64,000 nt of DNA from Meconema thalassinum. Taxonomy: Eukaryota > Arthropoda > Insecta > Orthoptera > Tettigoniidae. Shown piece after piece: positions 56,103-64,000 of this stretch. A program made the position numbers and the translations under genes. The notes beneath the pieces are model-generated. The model was not told where the DNA came from. It saw nothing but the letters and a program-made list of their open reading frames with translations, and made no database searches. Where the stretch lies: the NCBI GenBank assembly GCA_946902985.2, contig OX336388.2, positions 1,217,656,609 through 1,217,720,608 on the forward strand, written 5' to 3'. Position 1 is the first letter of the stretch. Each line of letters opens with the position of its first letter.

Positions 56103-57598
56103 TGTAACGTGTTTTTCGAGGGGTTTTATGCAACTGGCATAAGTCAGTAGGAAGCCATTCTATATTTATTTACGCGGCAAATTGTTCAGCCAAGAGAATT
56201 TTTCATGTTAATTTATTATTATTATTATTAATTTATTATAATTATTATTTAGGTATTTTCGGAGCATTTTATAAAAATTATTAGCATTCAGATAGGTTTT
56301 CTATGTCTTAGAAAACGCTATCCAGCAAATTATTACGAACGACGATATCATAGAAAATTATCTGATTACGGAATTTTACGGAGTTTTCGTCAGTTAGGGT
56401 ATATCGAGAGACGTGACTCACTGGGATTTCAAGTACACGCTTAATCTTGTCGAGAAGCATGACGCAATCTTGGGTCGCAAGGTCTAGAAAAGGCGAATTG
56501 TTGGAACGGAAAACGACTTCTCCCTCTCGCGCGCCGAGTGTAAAGAAACCAGAGGAGGAGAACTAGCGGTGGGTCAACCAATCAGTGAGGACCACGCAAG
56601 CTGAAGCCGGCTGAAGAGTGGGGGAGCCAACGTGGGCATATATCGTTCGACGCGCCGTGAAACGAGGACTATCTGTGAAATACTTGCGGAGTATGGTTAT
56701 ACGCGGGGGACGCTCCGATGTTCCGTGGAAAGGACTATCTGTGTAGAACTTGCGGAGTACGGTTGCAAGTGCGTGTCGCTCCGATGTTCAGTGGAGTTGA
56801 AGACTAACTTTTGCAAAACTTAACCAGTGCGGTTGTACGAGTGTTTGGGTCCGAGGTACGGACCATAGAATTATCTAATCTACCAGAATATCATCAAATT
56901 CCGACGGAGATGACGACGTCCAGGAGACTGTGGGAAGCTCACAGCATCAGCAAGTACGAGGGAAATGCCTTGGCAATTTCCAATGGTAAGCGCAAATGAC
57001 GCAGAAATACGCAATCTCTCATTTTTCTTTGTTTTACATTTCATATTTCAGTAACTTCATAGCTTGGAAATAAGAGTAAAATCAATGTATCAGACTCCGT
57101 TTTCACGTAATTTTCTATCGGTAATATTCAAATCACAACGCTCCAATTTAAATTTTGTACTTATTATTATTATTAATTTTGCTATACTTGTTTTATATAA
57201 TAAATTCATTTCTTTTACAATGCAATCTTTGCTTTCAGTAGGTAGCATTAGATATAGACCAATTCCTTCTCCTGATACAATTGTTTGTTGGGTTAATGAT
57301 CAAATCATACCACGATCTGAGTGAATAGGGTCTTGAAGGTGTTCTGCCAGAGCTAGACGTTGTTAAATACAAATTTAGATTTCAACATTGCATTGAGGTC
57401 TTGGCGCCCATTAAAACAACATAGCTTAGGCAAAGGTAAACAGTTACATTTATCTCCCAACAGTGTGGGCTAGCCAAACTGCCACATTGTACGCTCAACG
57501 TTAGGGGCTAGCAAAACGTGCCACTTGTCGCTCAACGAGAGGGCGAAAGAATCCATTACATTTGTCGCTACCAACATGGGGCTTTAATAACCATTACA
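56103..57598 (+). repeat. gypsy-2 3' LTR
   Basis: Same length as the 5' LTR. Differences seen: CTATGT(C)(A/T)TAGAAAA near 56308, ACCA(C/T)AGAATT near 56867, GACG(A/C)AGAAAT near 57002, and ACAA(A/T)GCAATC near 57220. It ends CCATTACA, followed by the target repeat AAGT. Confidence 0.95.
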
Positions 57599-57602
57599 AA
57601 GT

Positions 57603-58445
57603 GTGGAGGCATTCGCCCACAGAGAATGATCCACAGGATAGGGGTATATCAGCGGCAAGACCACTAAACTGCACCGGAAACGGCAGGACAGGATATAGCC
57701 ATGAGAGGGCACATGAATACAAAGAGTAGCGTGCACGCAAGGTACAGTAGATACGGCCGTCTAGGTATAAAATAATTAAGGTACATATAAGTGAATAATG
57801 TAAAAGAAAATAATGTAATACTGATAAGAGGCACCTTACACAAAATTTGTTACCAATGATGCCACACATAGTAAACACACATATTTTTTTATTTATCACA
57901 CACATGTACACACGGACTTTCCTTTCTACCCTTCTAACTTAAATTTTGTAAAAATGTCTTACCTCACCTCGAGCAATAAAAACATATTATATTAAACCAT
58001 TAATCACACCTTAAGACATTTTTTCTTTCTCTCTACACTATCTATATTTTCATTGTTACATTTTACACCTCACGCAGAAGTCAATTTTTTCATCCAGCTG
58101 CAAAGCAGCATCATAGCCAACACCGATGTTTTTTTTCCTTCTGCAAAACCATGAATTAATAATTTCCCACACCATATATTGTATGTATTTTTAATTCCAA
58201 TGTCAAATTTTATAATGAATAATTTTATGTGAATAACAAACTATGTTCCACACCCAATACCCATCCCCTGTGAGCACACTCTAACCATACATCGCCAAGC
58301 AGACAGAACGACACGACCACACGACATCCACATCCACACAGGATCAGAGAAGAAGAAGAAGAGGAAGAAGAAGAAGGACTACGACACCGCAACACCTACA
58401 CTATTTCCCGTTCGTGAGGCCACGAACTAAAGGCCGAAGAGGTCT
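57603..58445 (+). other. pol-less element interior before its 3' LTR
   Basis: No supported gene. It includes a GAA-rich run (about 58343-58376). The sequence before the LTR, AAAGGCCGAAGAGGTCT, is moderately purine-rich and could serve as a polypurine tract. Confidence 0.55.
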
Positions 58446-59277
58446 TGTTAAGGGCTGAGCCCTTAGGGCTCAGGACCCTACGACCCTAAAAGGGAGAAGG
58501 GACCTATGCCACTGACCTCACACGCTGGACATCGATATCTAAACCTTCGACCACCAGACTTCTCCAAAAACACCTAAACACCTTCTTCTACCCAAAATCC
58601 GCCCCAGGCTGGGAATATAATAAGCCTATAAATTTTCTTCACACTGTAAGGAGACGGCCACTTGACACAAGGTGGTTAGTCAACATCATACATCACACAT
58701 AAACAAAGACACTATCGCTGGTATTGGGAGCATCAACAATGACGACACGCCGACTCAGCAACTCGAGAACCCTTAAAAAGGAAGGCCCGAGAAGGCTAGA
58801 CTTCTGTTGTCGCCCTAGGCCCTGCAGTACGACGTCCCGATCATCCAGTCATCACCTGAGGTAAGAGTGTGCTCAGCCATCCTCATATTTTATTGTAATC
58901 TATTCCCTTCACACCTATACTAAAATTGTACTTGTAAAACAAACTGATTCACATTGTCCCACCTTGAAAGGGACCGCACATAACACTCATACTGATCAAA
59001 TAAACCTTTGATCAGTAAGCTAAACTTTGTCCATCATTACATTTGCCTTCACGTCCTTACTCCCTATCTGACAGTCTTAATTGCCCGTGACCGTCAAACC
59101 AGCGAAGTGCAAGGTAAGACCTTCCATTGTGTTCGTACTAGCGTACTCGAGTAAACAGGCAGGCGCTAGGTCAGCAGTTAGGCTCCACACACACTGCAGC
59201 TGTTTGCTCATAGCCGCAAGCACTCTCATTCTGATCGCACATCCCTTGGTAAGTAATTGCACCCCCATATAATTGCG
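58446..59277 (+). repeat. 3' LTR of the pol-less element
   Basis: Matches 30079-30910 over its full length with twenty or more differences. It contains the same AATAAA hairpin at 58990-59017. RTE-c coding sequence follows at once. Confidence 0.9.
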
Positions 59278-59620
59278 CTTAGAAACCTGTACCCAAACCA
59301 ATAGAACCAGCAAACTACAAGCAGTGGAGATGAATTTTTTAAGAACTATGATTCAGAAGACGAGGGACAAAATATAAATGATAAGTAGAACAATCTCTTA
59401 ATGAGATCTGTGTTGAAGCCAGGCTGAAATGGTTTGGTCATCTCAAAAGAATGGATACACAAAGAACAGCTAGAGTGTGTTTTGATAGAGAACAGAAAGG
59501 CAAAAGACCAAGAGTTCGACCGAGGAAGAGATGGATCAACCAGGTTAGAAATGATCTTACAGGGAGAGGTCTGGATTTATAGCAAATTATGGAAGAGGAA
59601 ACATTCTTGGAGAGAACGAT
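59278..59620 (+). pseudogene. RTE-c, third piece: C-terminal region
   Basis: Begins LETCTQTNRTSKLQAVEM (from the usual TYGSETWT...K motif), continues RLKWFGHLKRMDTQRTARV and GKRPRVRPRKRWINQVRNDL, the C-terminal region of RTE-type proteins. It completes the protein split at 24007 and 30078. It passes into a different LINE near 59620. Confidence 0.9.
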
Positions 59621-61690
59621 GGGTCGACCAGGCAGCATCAAATGGTGGGATCATGAGTGCAGAATTTTGGTGCGTCAACGAAAAGCTTGTTTGAAAAAAT
59701 TTCGAACAAATTGCACCCTAGCAAATTACTTGAATTACAAGCGCTTAACAGCCACCATCCAGCGTGTTTTAATGAAAACAGATGGGATGCATGGACAAAT
59801 TATATTAGCCAACTCAATAGCACAACATCCCTCACTACCCTCTGGTCTATTATAAATCAGCTTTCTAATAATACGTCCATTCGGTCCACTCCTTCCCTTA
59901 CACAGCACGGTTATCAAGTTTTTACCAGAGTCTGACACCAGCTATCGTTCCCAGGATAACATCTTCATCTTCACAGGTATATATCGAGTCGGAAAGATTC
60001 CACACATTACTGCAACCTATAGGCTAACTCGCATAGAACTCCAACAAGCGTATAAAATCTACTCGGCCTGGAGTTGATTATGTCACTTATGATATGCTAG
60101 CCTACCTCCGAGACCGTGCGCAAGGAATGTTAATTGTTTTCTATAATTCAATAATACAAACTGGTTCCTTTCCTGATGAATGTAATGTATTCGAAATACT
60201 ACTCGTCTTAAAACCTTTGAAGGATGCTCGAGTTCCGAGTAGCTATCGAGTTATAAACCTGGGATGGTGTTTTCGTGAAATCTTTCAAAAAATCATTTTA
60301 CAGAGTTTGCAGTGATGATTAGAATATTACTATTTGATCTCATAATATCAATTTGCCTTCCGTAAGAAACGCAGTTCCGTTGACCCCTTAAAACTGATGT
60401 ATTATTAGCAAAAGGCCGGAAACAACACACGATAGCTATTTCTTTGACATAAAGGGAGTCTATGATGTGGTGGACACTTTTATCTTACAACATACGTTAA
60501 GGGAGAAGCTTTTTCCGCTGATATTCATCTGCTTAATTCATAATATTTTATGCAATCGACGATTGATTCTACGTACCCCAGATGGCGTATAGGATCAACG
60601 CTATACGCCTCATAGTTTACAACAAGGATATATTATCAGTGGGAATGTGTATTTATTATATACTAGTTATACTTCCACATGCTAGAATCCTTCAATTTGC
60701 CGATGATATTTTGATATATTGTTCTCGACAGGATTTACAACTATGTCGCATTGATCTCCGGCATGCTTTATCAAATGCACATGATTTTTTTTCAGCATGG
60801 CTCTGAAATTTCCCCCAGCAAAAACGTGGCCATAATGTTTACAACCAAACGGACCTATGGTTTTCTCCCCATCCAGTATAGACAAGGTGAGATCCCGGTG
60901 GTTCACAGTATCAAATACCAGGGTATTTATATCGATACCGTAACAAACTTCTGTGGGAGAGACATATTCAATATCTCACACTTCATTTAAAAAAAAATGT
61001 CCTCAACGCTCTGATACGACGTTTTTGGTGAGCTGACCCGTCTTTGTTGTTAACGGTATATAAAGATATAAAACGCTCAATTTTAGATTATAGCAGTCTA
61101 TTTTTTGATACGATGTCAAATAGCCGTTTATTGCGATTGGGTCGCGTACAGTTTGGTTAGTTGGTTTTTAAGTTTAGGGGCTGCGACAACGCGGTCATGT
61201 AGCCCCGTGTTCTTTGGGTGTGTGTAGAATCGGTCTGATAACCGGTGTCAATCCTGATGACTGTATTAGTGTGTGTTATCTGTTTCTTTAATTCAAGTAA
61301 GGACTGCCGACTTTTTGAATTTTTTAAATAGTTCCTACTTTTGCCGCCAAATGCCACCGACAACGACTACTAGTTCAGAACTTAGCTATCAGACGCCACC
61401 GCAGTCGGCTCTTGGCAGCATGCCATAAATCTATGACATGGGACCGCCGGCTTTACTTCCCCTCCGAATGAAAGCATACTGAGGAATTTTAACGCTCTTA
61501 AAAAATCCGATGACTTAGGCCGGAATTGAACCCGCGATCTTGGGTATAGAAGCTCAGCATGCTACCGACTACGCCACCGAAGCCGCCCGCGTACAGTTTA
61601 AAGCACTACGTATTATTCTGGGGGAATTCTCCTCTAATCCAACGGGAGCCTTATTACTGGTGGAGGCGGGAGAACTGCCTGTGGATTACA
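59621..61690 (+). mobile_element. degenerate non-LTR retrotransposon (LINE-4)
   Basis: Plus-strand LINE remnant entered between endonuclease and RT. It reads KWWDHECRILVRQRKACLKK, then NENRWDAWTNYISQLNS, GVDYVTYDMLAYL (RT entry), VPSSYRVINL, ILQFADDILIYCSRQDLQL (catalytic motif, 60690) and VVHSIKYQGIYID. After the SINE it ends RVQFKALRIILGEF and NPTGALLLVEAGELPV. Many stops and shifts. It resembles I/R1-group LINEs, clade uncertain. Confidence 0.8.
61155..61587 (-). mobile_element. tRNA-derived SINE, copy 2 (inverted)
   Basis: Same family as 24419-24945, in the other orientation, with A box at about 61565-61583 and B box at about 61530 on the minus strand. Perfect 12-bp duplications CGCGTACAGTTT (61143-61154 and 61588-61599) flank it within LINE-4 coding sequence. 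It lacks about 80 bp that copy 1 has after GGCATG. Confidence 0.95.
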
Positions 61691-61775
61691 CCAATAAATA
61701 AACCGTGACATAATAATCAGCCAATATATATATCATGGCTGATTATGTCACGGTTTATTTATTGGTGCAATCCAC
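61681..61775. repeat. palindrome made from a BEL LTR end
   Basis: Arms 61681-61722 and 61737-61775 are inverted copies (GTGGATT(A/G)CACCAATAAATA...) with one substitution and a three-base insertion, around a TA-rich centre of about 14 bp. The right arm is the 3' end of the BEL-3 LTR, since a primer-binding site follows; the left arm is the same end inverted. Confidence 0.85.
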
Positions 61776-61777
61776 AT

Positions 61778-62174
61778 ATTGGTGCCGAAATCCAACCGAT
61801 TTGTTCCAGGTACGCTAAATACAATTACAATTTACCAAGATCTTAAAACATCTCAGAAGAAAAATTACGTAAGTAGTGTTTCACGACGTACTGGACAATG
61901 CTACTAGTTCACACGTAACCAAACGGCTTTAGGATAGTTCACGACTCACGATAAATACTCCAGTTTTTCATTCTGTGATATGACTAACTAATTCAGTAGC
62001 ATCCTATAAGCGAATATATATTACTATTGATATGTTGAGGTTATTTATTTTGCTGCATAACTAAACCCACGAACGATTGTCTCTACAGACCATTCACGTA
62101 ACTCTCTGCTAAACTTTGCATTGCAAAGGTATTAATCCCGTTCCCCAATAAGATAGTTCACTCATCCCTTCAGA
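61778..62174 (+). other. BEL-3 primer-binding site and leader
   Basis: TTGGTGCCGAAATCCAACC (about 61779-61797) is the primer-binding site. The remaining leader up to ATG 62175 has no supported gene. Confidence 0.7.
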
Positions 62175-63762
62175 ATGACTAAAAGGGAACAACTCAACGT
62201 TCTAAAAAGAAAACGCATGACTCAGCGCTCCAATGTCACAAGCTCTGTTAATTTTATATAACAAAATGATAGTGCAACAGATCATGATGAAATAGAACAC
62301 ATCCTAAAAATACTCCAGACAATTTTAGAATAATTGCTGTACTGACGATCTGATACATAGCCTGCTAGATGACACAGAATACGCCGTAGATGTCCGGTCT
62401 TGTGAAGAATACACTGACAGTGCAACACGTGCCATCGACAAGGCACAAAAAATACTCGCAATGAAACGAGAAGAAACCAATATACCTACGGTCACTGTTA
62501 GCCCAAACCAACATATTCAGCTCACACGTATCCCAGACGTCAAACTACCGACAATACGTATAGAACCATTCTCAGGAGGCATAGAATCCTGGTCTCGATT
62601 CTGGGAACAATTTCAAGCATCAGTTCATAATAATGCCACCATTCCAGACATTAGCAAGCACGTACTCTTACGAGGGTTTTTACAAGGGGAACCAAAGCAA
62701 CTTATTGACGGCATAGCAATTACCGCAGATACGTACGCCCAGACAAAGGCATTACTTACAGAACGCTACGGCGACAAGGATAAAATAATCCAGGCCCAAC
62801 TTAACTACCTGGAGAATTTACAGCCCGCCTCCTCAGAGAGCCCTGACGATTTAAACACAACGTAATTGGAGTGGCATTGAAGCGTACAAGCACTCAAGAC
62901 ACTCGGGGAAGATATAAATGTATACGGACGCGTGATAGCCCCAAAAGTTCTGCGAGCATTTCCAGCAGACATATGCACACGTTGGCTGATCCACGCAAAA
63001 CGTAACAAAATCTCCGAAGGCAATATGATGTCTTCGATAGAATTCCTCCGTGAAGAGGTGGAAGGAGCACTTAACACTCAGAAAATCAAGGGAGATGCCA
63101 GTATCGCTATTACGTCCCATTCTACGCCAACAGCAGCTTCTTTCCAAGTTAGTACTAAGCCACGAGGGATTAATAGAGGGAATAAGACAGCGATCACGCC
63201 ATTCTGTATCTTCTGTGAAAACAAAGGTCATTGGGCACAAGAGTGCACAAAAGTAGTCGCACTTCAGGCCAGGGTAGAGAAGTTAAAACACTCAAGATGC
63301 TTCCTTTGCCTAAACAAAGGTCACACTATTAAGAACTGCTATAAGAAGGACAAAGTATCCTGCGCTACATGTAAGGGACCACATCATATTTCTATCTGTA
63401 AAGAACAAGTAGGAGTAACTGTAGGGAAAATACATGTTAGTATGCCGAAGATCGACGTAGGAACCAGAGGGTTCACCCATCTTCAAACTGCCCGCGCTAC
63501 CATTATCGGTCCCACTGGTGAGAGTCAACTGACGCCTTGCATACTAGATGCCGGTAGCCAATCTAGCTTTCTTAGCGCAGATCTCGTGAAACAACTTAAG
63601 CTGAAGGTTATCGGACAAAGAGATTTAGTTGTTTCAGGATTTGAATCGCCTCACTCCAGGGCCAGAACTCGTAGACTAATTCAGTTCAAAGTTAGTAATG
63701 GAACAATCACTATTAGTACAGTCATATTAGGTCAAAATTTGGCCGGATACGGAAAAAATTAA
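62175..63762 (+). pseudogene. BEL-3 gag and protease
   Basis: Starts MTKREQLNVLKRKR at 62175, with stops at about 62261 and 62330 and a shift to the phase of 62461. That phase runs to 63762 with two stops close together (62863 and 62878). IPDVKLPTIRIEPFSGGIES opens the gag core and LLTERYGDKDKI follows. Zinc clusters CIFCENKGHWAQEC, CFLCLNKGHTIKNC and CATCKGPHHISIC come next. The protease has CILDAGSQSSFLS with Asp at the active site and VIGQRDLVVSGFE. It ends abruptly at GQNLAGYGKN. Confidence 0.9.
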
Positions 63763-64000
63763 ATGACAACGAATTTCTTCAAAAACATGTTCTATAAGAC
63801 ATGTATACATCCCCAGAAAAATCGCCAAAAATCGGGCTTGGGGAACACCCCTAAATTTTCAAAAAAAAAGCCCACCATCTTGGATTTTTCAAAGAACTGC
63901 TATAATTTATGAACGAAAAGTAGAAATAAGGTGCGGTTTTCACCCAAAGTTGTGTTTCGACTTCTGGGTGTTGTACCTACTATGAACACCACTTTGAATC
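63763..64000. other. right edge, repeat-like, no supported gene
   Basis: A/T-rich sequence with a run of nine A and AAAAAGCCCACCATCTTGG at about 63866, similar to the 325-bp repeat near 6 kb. It may be part of that dispersed repeat. BEL-3 homology ends just before. Confidence 0.5.

Larger units (their letters stand above)
49774..57598 (+). mobile_element. Ty3/gypsy LTR retrotransposon, young but internally deleted (gypsy-2)
   Basis: LTRs 49774-51269 and 56103-57598 are both 1496 bp and differ at about four sites that I found. AAGT flanks both ends (49770-49773 and 57599-57602). Internal order is primer-site array, gag (with two stops), a -1 frameshift signal, protease and RT, then a deletion of RNase H and most of integrase, and the integrase C-terminus. 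The near-identical LTRs show recent movement, so this copy was probably mobilised in trans. Confidence 0.95.
30079..59277 (+). mobile_element. LTR-type element without recognisable pol, host of three later insertions
   Basis: Direct repeats of 832 bp (30079-30910 and 58446-59277) flank the block, and the interrupted RTE-c frame resumes at 59278. Removing the hAT, BEL-2 and gypsy-2 insertions leaves about 9.6 kb. The interior has a primer-binding-like site at 31060, one leading frame with stops (31497-32594), then several kb of A/C-rich sequence with no RT, RNase H or integrase motif. The two LTRs differ at twenty or more sites, more than those of the elements inside it. A CTTA repeat at 30074-30077 and 59278-59281 may be a target duplication. 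Confidence 0.7.
61737..63762 (+). mobile_element. BEL/Pao element fragment (BEL-3): LTR end, gag and protease
   Basis: Only the last 40 bp or so of the 5' LTR is present (to CCACA, about 61777), then TTGGTGCCGAAATCC, a BEL primer-binding site. A leader leads to gag with zinc knuckles and protease. Similarity stops at 63762, where unrelated repeat sequence begins. Confidence 0.85.

Overview
This window is transposon-dense eukaryotic DNA. The element types (BEL/Pao and Ty3/gypsy LTR elements, RTE-like and other non-LTR elements, a Helitron, a hAT element, a THAP-bearing P-like element, tRNA-derived SINEs and a mariner-type MITE) point to an arthropod, most likely an insect with a large genome; I cannot name the species. 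I found no host gene, no rRNA and no functional tRNA gene. Almost every reading frame belongs to a mobile element, and most are broken.

Layout. 1-3.2 kb is unassigned. 3.2-5.9 kb is a minus-strand RTE-like LINE carrying a fragment of a second LINE. 6.0-6.7 kb holds a tandem repeat of about 325 bp. 6.77-15.10 kb is a degraded BEL/Pao element (BEL-1); its reverse transcriptase is split by a decayed Helitron (8.33-12.10 kb), which itself holds a local tandem duplication, a SINE and an RTE fragment. 15.10-23.73 kb is a minus-strand Ty3/gypsy element (gypsy-1) split by a LINE (17.5-20.9 kb) and a MITE.

From 23.75 to 59.6 kb a single RTE-like LINE is cut into three pieces by two insertions. The first (24.01-29.85 kb) has an 8-bp target duplication, P-like ends and a broken THAP domain, and contains a SINE and a nearly intact LINE. 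The second (30.08-59.28 kb) is an LTR-type element with no recognisable pol and an A/C-rich interior. It has itself been hit by a hAT element (35.75-38.61 kb, 8-bp TSD), a BEL/Pao element with 2.44-kb LTRs (BEL-2, 38.97-47.88 kb, 5-bp TSD) and a young gypsy element (gypsy-2, 49.77-57.60 kb, 4-bp TSD). 59.6-61.7 kb is another LINE interrupted by a SINE, and 61.7-63.8 kb is the gag-protease part of a third BEL element (BEL-3), preceded by a palindrome made from its own LTR end.

Main points of interest: (i) tandem modules of about 38 bp resembling an LTR end plus tRNA primer-binding site at the U5 boundary of gypsy-2, with a two-unit version in gypsy-1; (ii) a T TTA AAC slippery heptamer exactly placed at the gag/pol overlap of gypsy-2; (iii) a pol-less LTR element whose AATAAA lies in a perfect 11-bp hairpin; (iv) a BEL element whose RT-RNase H-integrase core is replaced by a long open, pyrimidine-rich sequence; (v) a nesting order that can be read from target duplications and rejoined frames.
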